From: Rhizomys pruinosus
Taxonomy: Eukaryota; Chordata; Mammalia; Rodentia; Spalacidae
Assembly (NCBI GenBank): GCA_009823505.1
Contig: VZQC01006595.1
Span: forward strand, 956,472 to 1,020,471
Reading direction: 5' to 3'
DNA length: 64,000 nucleotides
Below the pieces are notes generated by a model. It had not been told where the DNA came from. It saw nothing but the letters and a program-made list of their open reading frames with translations, and did not search any database. Shown piece after piece: positions 48,765-60,349 of the stretch (its first letter is position 1; every line of letters starts with the position of its first letter). The translations under genes were made by a program, and so were the position numbers.

Positions 48765-49070
48765 TGTGGTTCTCAAACTTGGCTGCATTTTAGAAATACA
48801 TAGAGAACATTTTTTGTGTGTGTAAGTCTGCATGTAGGTTGGTGCACCCGTGTCATGCAATGCTGCGGAGGTCAGAAGAGGGTGTCGGATTCCCCTGGAA
48901 CTGGAGTTTAAAGATGGTTCTTAGCCGCCATGTGGATGCTAGGAATCGAACCCGGGTCCTCTGTAAGAGCAGTTGATGCTCTTAACTGCTGAGCCATCTC
49001 TCCAGCACCACATTTTAAATTCCACCACTCAAGCTGCACTCTTATAAGTAATCAAATTTGAGAACCAGGC
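48765..49070 (+). mobile_element. MER5A-like hAT DNA element, split by B2
   Basis: Ends 'gtggttctcaaacttggctg' and 'aatttgagaaccaggct' are inverted relatives. 'ctgcattttagaaatacata' fits MER5A. A B2 occupies 48812-49007. Confidence 0.6.
48812..49007 (-). repeat. B2 SINE, older form
   Basis: Reverse B2 with a single central block; ends CTCTCCAGC. Confidence 0.92.
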
Positions 49071-49074
49071 TAGA

Positions 49075-49614
49075 GGGACCCTGTCTACTTTCCAACTAAT
49101 CTATAGAAATGTGCTAAAACTGCCTCCCAAAACCCCAAGACAAAATATTTACAAAGTTTTCTACACTAAGAACTGTTTTGACCTATTCAGTAAGCAAGGG
49201 AAGTTACAAGGCTATTGTAAAACAGAACAGGGATAAATCTGAACATATAGAAATGGCTCAATCTCATTGTCAGAAAACAAACAAAAATAATACAGTTTTT
49301 AAAAATATAATGCCAAAACTTGTTAGTAATTGATGTTATCTAGGAGTTACATTCCCATTTCTAAATACCTGAAAAGTAAGAGGCGGAGGGAAAATAACAA
49401 CCTTCAGGCTGACTTGTGAAGGGTTTTGTTTGTTTAATACATCTGAAAAGAATGCATATACAAAGAACTGAGACATGAGAAAGCATTGGTTCAACACTAA
49501 TGAATCTATAAGAATTAGGACTTGGAGAAGGTGGAAATTACCTAAACATTTTAAAAAATTGGAATCTACAAACAGAATAATCTGATAAAATCCCTAGTAA
49601 CACTTATGAAGAGT
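49075..49614. other. Intergenic beyond the Cdc42 3' end, nothing recognised
   Basis: AT-rich unique sequence. No repeat or exon is supported. Confidence 0.5.
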
Positions 49615-49635
49615 CCTAAGACTCTTGCCATGATT

Positions 49636-49641
49636 TTTATT
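49636..49641 (-). promoter_or_regulatory. Cdc42: Candidate AATAAA poly(A) signal, Cdc42 ubiquitous isoform
   Basis: TTTATT on the + strand, in a CAATAAAAATC context on the mRNA strand. It is the first canonical hexamer I find after the CVLL stop. Confidence 0.5.
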
Positions 49642-50398
49642 GAACAAGAGCTTCAGCCAGGTACTCAAGGGTTCCTCATATGCATGGTGGGGAAAAAGGG
49701 ATCGCCCTGACTAGGGCCCATGTGGGCATCCCCAACCTCACTAGTCCCTAGCTTAGTGAAGCAGGTCTACAACCTCTTCACCTGACAGAGCATGGCAATT
49801 GTCTACAGGAAATCTGTCTTCTAGTACCACCCACAAAGGACCCCAGGTGCTAGGTCTTCAGTTGGGTTCTAGGAACACCATACAGTGTGCTCCAAATCTA
49901 TGCCACGCATATAAGAAAATTACTGACGGAGGCAAAATAAACATTTTTAAAATTAGAAACATAATCCATTTGGTGTATTTTTTTTTAAAGGTGCAATACT
50001 TTATCAGTGAAAGAAGTTAGACATTATACCCTCCCTCAAAACAAAACAAAACAAAAAAATTAACAAATGGCAAACAAATATCCTTGAAAGTCACAGTCAC
50101 ATATAGAGTGCATCCTAGAAAGAGGAGGGGCAGGACAGCTTCCACCCACCTTCATGGGTTTCATCAAAGACTGGATCCACTCAAGGGTGGAAAGAAAAGG
50201 CAACTTTCAAAAAGGAGTATGTTATTAAATGAGGCATGTCTATACTCCTTCCTAAGAGCACCAGGTAGGGAACATTTTCTTAACTAGATCTAGGAAGTGG
50301 AATGTGGGAATGATCTGTCCTCCTCTCCTAAGAGCTGTCCACTGGTAACAAATTTAAAAAACAAGACTAAAATACAATCCCAACACACTTCTCTCTCA

Positions 50399-50400
<2 letters not shown>

Positions 50401-50446
<46 letters not shown>
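50401..50446 (+). repeat. (GA)n microsatellite in Cdc42 3' UTR
   Basis: About 23 AG/GA units; reads (UC)n on the Cdc42 mRNA. Confidence 0.97.
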
Positions 50447-50452
<6 letters not shown>

Positions 50453-50838
50453 ACGCTAGGATGTCCCAGATTACTCTCTAAAAAGGAACCAGGGAGCAGC
50501 TATAACAATTGGAATTAGTCTTGTTACAGAGTTGTCACAAGCATGCCTTGCTTTGAAACAAAACTTTTTTTTCTTTTTTTCTTTTTTGGAAACAAAACAA
50601 AAACTAGTACTCATCACTTTTCAGACAATACACAATTATTCAAAATTAACTAAGTACTGGGAGGGCAGAGGCCATACCAACTGGCCTTGTCTCACACGAG
50701 AGCATGTGGGGGTGGGTAGGTGCAGGGCGTTTGTCATTATTGCAGAAACAAATTTTAATTTTTAATCTTAGTTTGATTTAAACATTGCTTTTAGTATGAT
50801 GACAACACCAGCTTGCAGAAAAGGCTCTGGAGAGGTGT

Positions 50839-52189
<1,351 letters not shown>

Positions 52190-52286
52190 GGCTTTCAAAC
52201 AGGACGGCTTTATTCCTTTCTTTGTAAATGATCTTTCTACAGTGGTGGGACAGGAAGCAGCAGCACAGAGGGGAGGAGAGCACAGT
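52190..52286 (-). other. Cdc42: Short 3' UTR of the neuronal Cdc42 isoform
   Basis: From the TAG to about 20 bases beyond the AATAAA at 52209-52214 (TTTATT on the + strand), followed on the mRNA strand by a T/GT-containing stretch. This gives a UTR near 100 nt. The extent is inferred from the hexamer. Confidence 0.5.
52209..52214 (-). promoter_or_regulatory. Cdc42: AATAAA poly(A) signal for the neuronal Cdc42 terminal exon
   Basis: Canonical hexamer on the - strand about 72 nt after the stop codon, in the context GGAATAAAGCCG. Confidence 0.6.
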
Positions 52287-52376
52287 CTAGAATAGACAGC
52301 ACTTCCTTTTGGGTTGAGTTTCCGGAGGCTCGAGGGCAGCTAGGATAGCCTCATCAAACACATTCTTCAGACCTCT
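52287..52376 (-). CDS. Cdc42: Cdc42 alternative terminal exon, neuronal/palmitoylated isoform (CAAX = CCLF)
   Basis: 90 bp: 29 codons plus TAG, after a pyrimidine-rich acceptor ending TTATAG. It encodes [19 protein letters not shown] followed by TQPKRKCCLF. This is the brain-enriched isoform exon, whose CCaX end can be prenylated or palmitoylated, unlike the ubiquitous CVLL form. In human and mouse I know this end as CCIF; here the third CAAX position is Leu (codon CTA instead of ATA). The exon is a homologue of the ubiquitous one and lies upstream of it in transcription order, as in other mammals. A close AATAAA follows. Confidence 0.96.
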   Translation of the reverse strand, partial: RGLKNVFDEAILAALEPPETQPKRKCCLF

Positions 52377-52512
52377 CTATAAGACAGAGGGGAGGAGAGA
52401 GAATAGCAGCCAGGTTAGAGGATTAGAAAGACCAGCACACACAATAGCAGTCCGGATTAAAAGAGCTGAATTCACAGAAGCAATGTGTTTAAGAAAAGGA
52501 GAGAATGCTAGT

Positions 52513-52706
52513 TTGGGGGTGGAAGATGGGGGTTTTTTTGTTGTTTTCGGTTTTTTTTTGGGGGGGTCTCTTTGAGACAGGGTCTACCTTTACTCCCAGC
52601 TGGCCTGGAGCTTGCTATGTAGACCAGGCTGGGCTTGAACTCACATAGATCCACCTGCCTCTTCCTCCCAAGTACTGGGATTAAAGGTATGCACCACATG
52701 CCCAGT
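52513..52706 (-). repeat. B1 SINE next to the neuronal Cdc42 exon
   Basis: Reverse B1 with a T/G-rich tail. Flanked by GAGAATGCTAGTT (52501-52513 and about 52706-52718). Confidence 0.92.
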
Positions 52707-52721
52707 GAGAATGCTAGTTAC

Positions 52722-52792
52722 TTTTTTTTTCCAAAGCCAATTTTTATTGAAGCTTTGTTCATTTCATACAACATTTCCCAATCAAATCTACA
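52722..52792 (-). pseudogene. Tiny retroposed mRNA 3' end, source unknown
   Basis: On the - strand it reads unique sequence, then CAATAAAAATTGG and an A9 tail, and is flanked by GAGAATGCTAGTT on both sides. This fits a 5'-truncated processed copy. I do not recognise the parent. Confidence 0.5.
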
Positions 52793-53919
52793 GAGAATGC
52801 TAGTTCTTAAACCTAATATTGGCAGAGTAGATAACTGAACAAAACTTTTCCTCAAAAGTAAACTAGGCAAAAAAAAAAAAAGTTATGAAAAAATACAGTA
52901 TGCTGACTTCTAAAAGTATCACATACTATTGCATTTTGTTATAAATAGAGGAGAGGGCAGGGGGAAAAGCTACAAACACAAGACAGATGTATGGGAAGAA
53001 CTAAGCCTTGCAGAATCCCCCAGTAAGTATTATTACTGATAATAATGACATACATATTTTGGAAATAAATCTGCTAGAATACCAGACTTTTGTGAATTCA
53101 GCCCATGAATAACTGAAGGACACCAACAGCAGACTAACAGGTATGCTTGCATGTTTCTAGGTTCAGTGAATTATCTGGATGAGATTAAACAGGATTTAGT
53201 AAATCAGTTTTCTAGAATTAAAAGGCTCAGATTTAGGAGTGCTTCCCATGGAACAGTAGTAGCAATTGTAAGCAGTTAAGAATGGACTCTAGAAACAGCA
53301 TACACTTCAGTTATTCAGTGATGTTACTAGAACAAGTAACCACCACCCAAGTCATAAGAAAACAAAGAATGAGGTTTTAGAATGAGTGTTAGCAAGTAAT
53401 CAAATGCTTTCAGATGTTTGCATAGGTATTAGAGCATATGGCATGGAATGAAAATGAAGAGTATTCTCACATCCACAGGGACTAAGATGTAGAAATACAC
53501 TTACACCTCCACCAGGACTCCAAGGATACTATGACTCAGTAGTAGTAGTACTTTAGCCTGGACAAACTCACCTCCACCTAAAGCCACCAGTTTACCTCCC
53601 ACACTGGTTTGTTTCACTTGTTCATTGATTGGGTCCTTTGGATCGCAAATAAAAATGCCCACAAAGTCCCAGAACAAAGCTCCAGTTCCATGTGTCACCC
53701 AAACTACCCTAAGCATTCTTTCCTCATATTCCACCCCACAGGAATGATATCACCACAGTTCAGGAAAATGGATTGAAAAGGTTCAATTTTCTCCATCATT
53801 TTCACAGCAGAAATATACAAAAGTTAAGGTCCTCTGCATTCTTTATGTACATCTAGGATTAATTCTTAAAGGCAAATATAAAAAGAAGTAAGGAAAAATA
53901 AATCATAAAAAAAATTAAA

Positions 53920-54155
53920 TGGGCTGGAGAGATGGCTCAGTGGTTAAGAGCACTGAATGCTCTTGCAGAGGACCCAGGTTCGATTCCCAGCACCCACACG
54001 GTGGCTAAGAACTGTCTTTAACTCCAGTTCCAGGAGAATCCGATGCCCTCTTCTGAACTCCACAGCACTGCACGACACGGGTGCACCAAGCTACATGCAG
54101 ACAGTACACTCATACACATAAAAAAAAAATAATTAAAAAAAATAAAAAATAAAAA
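53920..54155 (+). repeat. B2 SINE without internal duplication
   Basis: 'gatggctcagtggttaagag' head, single 'aactccagttccaggag' block. Confidence 0.93.
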
Positions 54156-54165
54156 AACAAGAAAC

Positions 54166-54332
54166 ACCAGGCGTGGTGGCGCATGCCTTCAAAGCCAGCA
54201 CTTGGGAGGCAGAAGCAAGCGGATGGATCTCTGCAAGTTCAAGGCCAGCCTGGTCTACAGAGCGAGTTCCAGGGCAGTTGGGGCTAGAGGGAGACCCTGT
54301 TTCAAAAAGACCAAAAAAAAAAAAAAAAAAAA
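54166..54332 (+). repeat. B1 SINE
   Basis: 'ccaggcgtggtggcgcatgc' to CAAAAAGACC and A tail. Confidence 0.95.
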
Positions 54333-54365
54333 GTACGGTACACTCCACATGAAGAAGGAAATCCT

Positions 54366-54457
54366 AGCCAGGCAAGGTGGCTTAATTCTAGCATTTAGGA
54401 GGCAAAGGGAGAATCCTGAGTTCAAGGCCAATATGGTCTAAAGTAAAATCCTATCTC
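54366..54457 (+). repeat. Diverged B1 fragment
   Basis: 'agccaggcaaggtggcttaa' to 'ggtctaaagtaaaatcc'; a younger B1 is inserted into it. Confidence 0.75.
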
Positions 54458-54612
54458 GCCGGGTGTGGTGGTGCACGCCTTTAATCCTAGCACTCGGGAG
54501 GCAGAGGCAGGCGGATCTTTGTGCGTTCAAGGCCAGCCTGGTCTACAGAGTGAGTTCCAGGACAGCTGGGACTGCAGGGAGACCCTGTCTCGAAAAGACC
54601 AAAAAAAAAAAA
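54458..54612 (+). repeat. B1 SINE inserted in an older B1
   Basis: Perfect target duplication AAAATCCTATCTC (54445-54457, 54613-54625). Confidence 0.96.
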
Positions 54613-54978
54613 AAAATCCTATCTCAAAAAGGGAGGGGTTTATTTTTACTACAAAGTTCAACAAATACCGTATCCAACAAAGCTAACCTTGGCTTTACCA
54701 CTACTTTACTTATAGAGGGTTTACTTTCGGGAGAACCTACAAAGAGAATGTGAAAAGTCTGAGCTCCTACACATAACCACAAACCCAATCTTCTATCTTC
54801 CACTTCTCTCACTTCTAACTATCTGGAAATAAAAGTTCCTCCTACATAATAACAACCTTTTACATTTCCAGTTCTACGTGGTTTACTAGATAAACCTATC
54901 CCCACTGAAAATCTTGTATGAAGCATCCAATTATCTAAAAGACAAGCTTCACCAGTGACTTAAAAATTGAGTCCACAG

Positions 54979-55145
54979 CCCGGCATGGTGGCTCACGCCT
55001 TTAATCCTAGCACTTGGGAGGCAGAGGCAGGTGGATCTTTCTTTGTGAGTTCAAGGCCAGCCTGGTCTACAGAGTGAGTTCCAGGTCAGCTGGGGCTACA
55101 GGGAGACCCTGTCTCAAAAAGACCAAAAAAAAAGAAAAAAAAAAA
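54979..55145 (+). repeat. B1 SINE
   Basis: Full B1. Flanking AAAAATTGAGTCCACA is repeated on both sides. Confidence 0.95.
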
Positions 55146-55474
55146 TTGAGTCCACACAGCCTACTTGTCTGTTTCTCCAAAGCAGCCCACATGGGATACA
55201 CTGGTCCAGTTACATACGACTCCTGCCTCCCCCACTGGAAACATCCTGACACACTTTCCAAGAGATGGTATTAGAACACTGGAGACAAGAACATACCTCC
55301 TAATGTCTCAGTCTGTGCTGAGGGAGACATGTCAAATTATCCAAACTTTTAAATAAAGATCTACTTCTGCAATGGAATTATTGCTGAAACTAGGCTTGGG
55401 AATGTAGATTCAGGGAAGGAATAGTCCTTGAAGTTATCCCTTGGAAGTCTGGTAAAGAATAAAAGTGGGGGTTT

Positions 55475-55697
55475 TTTTCATGTTTTATTAATTTTATTAT
55501 TCTATGAGCATATTGCCTACAGGTATATAAATGCACCTGTGTCCTGTAATGCCCTGAAGGTCAGAAGAGGACATTGGATTCCCTGAAACTGGAGTTACAG
55601 ATGACTATTAGCCACAGTGTGGGTGCTGGGACCCAAACAAGGTTCCTTTGCAAAAGCAGCCAGTGCTCTTAACCACTGAGCCATCTCTCAAGTCCCT
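55475..55697 (-). repeat. B3/B2 SINE, diverged
   Basis: Reverse B2-like order, ends 'actgagccatctctcaagtc'. Confidence 0.8.
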
Positions 55698-55734
55698 AAG
55701 CATAAAAGATTTTATCTTTAAAACTGCAACCAAG

Positions 55735-55775
55735 GGCTGGAGAGATGGCACAGCCATTAAGGGCCAACAAAAAGA
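55735..55775 (+). repeat. B2 5' fragment
   Basis: 'gggctggagagatggcacag', then the match stops. Confidence 0.7.
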
Positions 55776-56173
55776 ATTAAAAAAAAAATGCAACCAAACA
55801 AAATATTGGAAGTTTAAATTATGTACTATATACACTAAATACCTTCTGAAAAACCTAATATACACAATAATGTATATTATCCTAATACACATTAATCAAT
55901 AATCTAATAGTAAAAATTTTAAATGAACAATTAAAAAAATAAAAGACACAAAAATAAATTTTAAAATAAACAGTAACCAGAAAAAGCCTAAAAACTACAA
56001 TTGGATTTTAATGTATTAGTAACCTCTATTTTAACCAAGCATATCTGCTCATTGTTCAAACTTTAATGAATCAGCACTAGAAGACCAAAAAGTTTTGTAA
56101 CTAATTACTTTTATAATTCTTTCTTGAACCACAGTCAAAGAGCTGGCAGTATATGACAGTCAATGCTAACTGT

Positions 56174-56345
56174 CGCTGGGCGTGGTGGCACGTGCCTTTA
56201 ATCCTAGCACTTGGGAGGCAGAGGCAGGCGGATCTTTGTGAGTTCAAGGCCAGCCTGGTCTACAGAGTGAGTTCCAGGACAGCTGGGGCTACAGGGAGAC
56301 CCTGTCTAGGAAAAGATCAAAAACAAAACAAAACAAAAAAAAAAA
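56174..56345 (+). repeat. B1 SINE
   Basis: Full B1 followed by a CAAAA-rich tail. Confidence 0.95.
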
Positions 56346-56349
56346 TACT

Positions 56350-56610
56350 GGGGCTGGAGAGATGGCCTAGCGGTTAAGAGCGCCAACTGCTCTTGCAGAG
56401 GACTCGGGTTCGATCCCCAGCACCCACATGGCGGCTGAGAACCGTCCGTAACTCCAATTCCAGGAGAACTCCAGTTCCAGGGGAATCCGACGCCCTCTTC
56501 TGACCTCCGAGGCATTGCATGACACGGGTGTACAAACCTACATGCAGACAGTACATTCATACACATAAAATAAAAAATTAAAATAAAATAAATAAAATAA
56601 AATAAAAAAA
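56350..56610 (+). repeat. B2 SINE, young duplicated-block form
   Basis: Begins GGGGCTGGAGAGATGGCCTA, inserted in the tail of the preceding B1. (AAAAT)n tail. Confidence 0.95.
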
Positions 56611-56759
56611 CTGCAAACCTGACAAAATCTAGAATCATCTGGGAGATGACCTCTGGGAATGCCTGTGAGTAGTTACCTTGGTTCCATTAACTGGTATGGG
56701 AAGTTAATTGTGGCTGTCCCAGAGCAGAGATCTTAAGACTATATAAAAAGAAAAAAGCA

Positions 56760-56887
56760 GGCCGGGGCGGTGGCACACGCCTTTAATCCCACCACTTTGG
56801 GAGGCAGAGGTAGGCAGATCTCTGTGAGTTCCAGGACAGCCAGAGCTACAGGGAGACCTTGTCTCAAAAAGACCAAAACAAAAAAGC
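56760..56887 (+). repeat. B1 SINE
   Basis: 'ggccggggcggtggcacacg' to CAAAAAGACC; lacks the 'ttcaaggccagcctggtcta' block. Confidence 0.92.
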
Positions 56888-57292
56888 AAGCATTCATTTG
56901 TTCTCTATTTCTTGACTTGTGGATGGGCATGACCAATTGCTTGAAGCTCCTGCTGCCTTGACTTCCCTGCCATGATAACTGTACGCTAGAATAAACCTTC
57001 TCTATCAGAGGTTGCTTTTGTCAAGGGTATTTTATCACATCAATTAGAAAAGAAACTAAAACACAATGCTATAAAGCTAAAAACTGAATTGAACCATACA
57101 AGCTTGTTACAGCTCTCACTCACTGCTCCTTGTCCTGAGTTTTTCCATCAAACTACAAGAGTTCCCATCGGATCACTCAGAAATGGCCAGAAGAAAAGAT
57201 TAGACCATGTGAGAAAGGAACAACTTCAAAACATAGGAATAGAGATCACATAGAAAGTTATGAATGAGGACTTCAGCAAAAAATAGTCGATG

Positions 57293-57405
57293 TAGGCCGA
57301 GCAGGAGGCAGAGGAAAGGTGAGTTCAAGGCCAGTCTGGTCTACAGAGTTGAGTTCTAGGCCAGCTGGGGCTATAGGGAGACCTTGTCTCAAAAAGACAA
57401 AAATC
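57293..57405 (+). repeat. B1 SINE, internally deleted
   Basis: 'taggccgagcaggaggcaga' joins head directly to mid-element. Confidence 0.85.
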
Positions 57406-57547
57406 AATGCAGTAGCATTCTTTGACTGGAAAGCCTCAAATATTATAATTCTCTGCCCCAATTGAACTTATTACCCCCAGAAATATGTGGCATTTTTCAT
57501 AATGGCAAGGAAAAAAATCCTTAAATTTCTTAGATAAAAATTTAAGT

Positions 57548-57765
57548 GGGGGCTGGAGATGGCTCAGTGGTTAAAAGCATGGACTGCTCTTGCAGAGGAC
57601 CCGGGTTTGATTCCCAGCACCCACATGGCAGCTAAGAACAGTCTTTTAACTCCAGTTCCAGGGGAATCCAACGCCTTCTTCTGACTTCCGTGGCACTGCA
57701 CAATACGGGTGCACCAACTTGGTACGCTCATACACATAAAAAATAAATAAATTTTTTTTTTAATT
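57548..57765 (+). repeat. B2 SINE without internal duplication
   Basis: 'ggggctggagatggctcagt' head; single central block. Confidence 0.93.
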
Positions 57766-57821
57766 TAAGTGAAGAAAAAAATGCTTAAGTCTGTACTTAT
57801 CTGGAACTCACTTGCAAAGTT

Positions 57822-57998
57822 TTTTGGGTTTTTTTGGGGGGAGGGATTTTTTTGCCTTTTTTTGAGACAGGGTCTCCTGTAGCCCCAGCTGGCCTACAAC
57901 TCACTCTGTAGACCAGGCTGGCCTTGAACTCACAAAAATCGGCCTGCTTCTGCCTCCTGAGTGCTAGGATTAAAGGTGTGCACCACCATGCCTGGCAA
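57822..57998 (-). repeat. B1 SINE
   Basis: Reverse B1 with a T/G-rich tail; ends CACCATGCCTGG. Confidence 0.94.
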
Positions 57999-58204
57999 GG
58001 ATTTTTTTTTTTTTAGTATCATCTTGACCACTCCAAAACATTCAGTAGAACTACAACAGAGGCTAACCAAAACAACACCTTTAGAGATTCACAATGCAGT
58101 CCATAAACACAGGCCTCTCACAATACAGATTGAAGCCAGACATAGTCTTCCTGGGCAGTTTTGAGTGCTGCTGACCCCTGCTACAAACAACCTCTGTCAA
58201 GTCA

Positions 58205-58348
58205 AATGTGGTACTACACTATATTGTAATCCCAACACTCAGGAAGCTGAGAGAGGAGGACAAATTTCAAGACTACAATGGGTTAGTTATATAACAGGTA
58301 CTAAAATAGCCTGAGCTACAAAGCAAGACATTATCTCAAAAAGAAAAA
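58205..58348 (+). repeat. Old B1-like element
   Basis: 'gtaatcccaacactcaggaa' to 'gacattatctcaaaaagaaa', diverged. Confidence 0.5.
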
Positions 58349-58351
58349 GAG

Positions 58352-58510
58352 GGAGCCAGACGTGGTGGCGCACACCTTTAATCCTAGCACTCGGGAGGCA
58401 GAGGCAGGCGGATCTTTGTGAGTTCAAGGCCAGCCTGGTCTACAGAATGAGTTCCAGGACAGCTGGGGCCACAAGGAGACCCTGTCTCGAAAAAGACAAA
58501 AAAAAAGAAA
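58352..58510 (+). repeat. B1 SINE
   Basis: Full B1 from 'agccagacgtggtggcgcac'. Confidence 0.95.
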
Positions 58511-58514
58511 GAGG

Positions 58515-58690
58515 GAATAGATAACTCAGAAGTTAAGTGCACATCCTGTTCTTCCCAGACAAGAGTTCAGTCAGTTCCCAGCACCTACATCAGGCAGCTC
58601 ACAACCACCTATAACTTCAGGTGCAGGGGCCTCCTCAAGCACCTACAGTCACATGGCATACATTCATTCACATACCCCACACATACACAC
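58515..58690 (+). repeat. B3-type SINE
   Basis: 'agttcagtcagttcccagca', 'gcagctcacaaccacctata'. Confidence 0.7.
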
Positions 58691-58779
58691 ACACACAAAG
58701 ACAGAGAGAGACTGAGACAGAGAAACAGAGACTGAGACAGAGAGAGGCATACACACACATAAAAAAAAACATTTTTGAG

Positions 58780-58945
58780 GCTGGGTATGGTGGTATATGC
58801 CTTTAATCCCAGTACTTGGGAGGCAGAAGCAGGTGGATCTCTCTAAGTTCAAGGCCAGCCTGGTCTACATAGTGAGTTATAGGCCAGCTGGGGCTACAGA
58901 AGACCCTGTCTCAAAAAGACCAAAGACCCCCCCAAAAAAAAAAAT
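58780..58945 (+). repeat. B1 SINE
   Basis: Full B1 100 bases downstream (in mRNA sense) of the residue 97-162 exon of Cdc42. Confidence 0.94.
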
Positions 58946-59011
58946 CTTAAGGGGAAAAATAAAAGGAAAAGAAAAAGAGCCTCTGCATTCCAGTTCTTCA
59001 GGAATTATTCA

Positions 59012-59242
<231 letters not shown>

Positions 59243-59362
59243 CTACAGAAAAGGTATAAGGTATTTTAAATATGCCTTTGTTAATGCATAAACCTCTAAA
59301 TTAATTTTCAACAGGGCAACAGAATTTGTGTACTCTTCAAGGGAAGAATCTGACCAACTTAC
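59243..59362 (-). other. Cdc42: Cdc42 short intron between the residue 61-96 and 97-162 exons
   Basis: 120-bp GT-AG intron on the - strand (donor GTAAGT, acceptor CTGTAG), phase 0. No repeat is inserted. Reading through it puts the stop-containing frame out of register, so splicing is required. Confidence 0.95.
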
Positions 59363-59472
59363 CTTTTCTTTCACATTTTCAAATGAGGATGGAGAGACCA
59401 CTGAAAAACATACTAGAAATACATCTGTTTGTGGATAACTCAGTGGTCGTAGTCGGTCATAATCCTCTTGCC
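59363..59472 (-). CDS. Cdc42: Cdc42 coding exon, residues 61-96
   Basis: Cdc42 is a Rho-family GTPase that controls actin, filopodia and cell polarity. On the - strand this exon has a CTCTAG acceptor and a GTAAGT donor. Two bases complete Gly60, then 36 codons run from Gln61 ([16 protein letters not shown]) to ENVKEK. Gln61 is the catalytic glutamine of switch II and the DTAGQ motif is split at this junction. The sequence matches mammalian Cdc42 as I know it, with no damage. The preceding exons (residues 1-60: P-loop and switch I) are not found up to position 64000 and must lie right of the window. Confidence 0.97.
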
Positions 59473-59559
59473 CTAGAGAAAAAATAAAGGAGACCAGCAA
59501 GTGAAATTTGGTATCTTCATGGCATCACAAGTCTAAATAAATAAAAATTACAGGTCAAG

Positions 59560-59970
59560 GGACTGAAGATGGATTATCTAGCAAATACAGAGCCCCAAGT
59601 TCAATGCCCACAGCAAATAGAACCAGGCATGGTAGCACAAACCTATAATCCCAACATTCAGGAGGCAGAGGGTTTTTGTTTTCCTTTGTTTTGTTGTTTT
59701 TAATATATTTTTTTATTTTATTTTTATGTATATGAATGTACTGTCTGCATGCAGGTCTGTGCACCCATGTGGTGCAATGCCGCGGAGGTCAGAAGAGGGC
59801 GTCGGATTCCCCTGGAACTAGAGTCAAAGACGGTTCTCAGCTGCCATGTGGGTGCTGGGAATCGAACCCAGGTCCTCTGCAAGAGCAGTCGGCGCTCTTA
59901 ACCGCTAGGCCATCTCTCCAGCCCCGGCAGAGGGTTTTTGATATTGATGCCAGTCTGGGATAAAAATACT
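59560..59970 (+). repeat. B4-type SINE split by B2
   Basis: ID-like then B1-like words on the left (59560-59678); a short continuation after the B2. Confidence 0.55.
59679..59925 (-). repeat. B2 SINE, older form
   Basis: Perfect target duplication GGCAGAGGGTTTTTG (59664-59678, 59926-59940). Single central block. Confidence 0.95.
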
Positions 59971-59984
59971 GGCCAAAGATGGCC

Positions 59985-60165
59985 ATGATGAGACACTGGT
60001 GAAATGTAAAAGAGGGTGACTATCACCAAGCCCAATAATCTGAGTTCCATCTCCAGTGCCCAAATGGCAGGAGAGAACCAACTCTCAGAAGTTGTCCTCT
60101 GATCTCCACCTCCACATGCATACTGTGGCACACATATGTACATACATACATACATGTGATTAAAA
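59985..60165 (+). repeat. B3A-type SINE
   Basis: 'aataatctgagttccatctc', 'caggagagaaccaactctca', 'gttgtcctctgatctccacc', then an ACAT tail. Confidence 0.75.
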
Positions 60166-60179
60166 AGGAAAACAAAAAG

Positions 60180-60310
60180 AGATGGGTATGGTGGCTCATG
60201 TTGATAACCTCAACAATCAGAGACAGATCACACATTTGAGCTCAGCATAGTCTACAAAGCAAGTTCCAGGCCAGCCAGGCCTATACAGCAAGATGCTAAT
60301 CTTTAAAAAA
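60180..60310 (+). repeat. Old B1-like element
   Basis: 'gatgggtatggtggctcatg' to 'caagttccaggccagcc'. Confidence 0.65.
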
Positions 60311-60349
60311 AAAGGGGGGGGAGGAGAGGTTGGGTTGGGGTGTGGTGAG

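Larger units (their letters stand above)
49615..50838 (-). other. Cdc42: Cdc42 ubiquitous-isoform 3' UTR (probable extent)
   Basis: Runs from the TGA to just past an AATAAA at 49636-49641 (- strand), about 1.2 kb. It contains a (GA)n run at 50401-50446, which reads (UC)n in the mRNA, and no SINE. An ATTAAA near 50757 could give a shorter form. The stretch 49670-49940 is not recognised. Confidence 0.55.

Noticed and set aside
54463..54753. Frames with CEFKASLVYRVSSRTAG across the window
   Set aside because: Translations of B1 SINEs.
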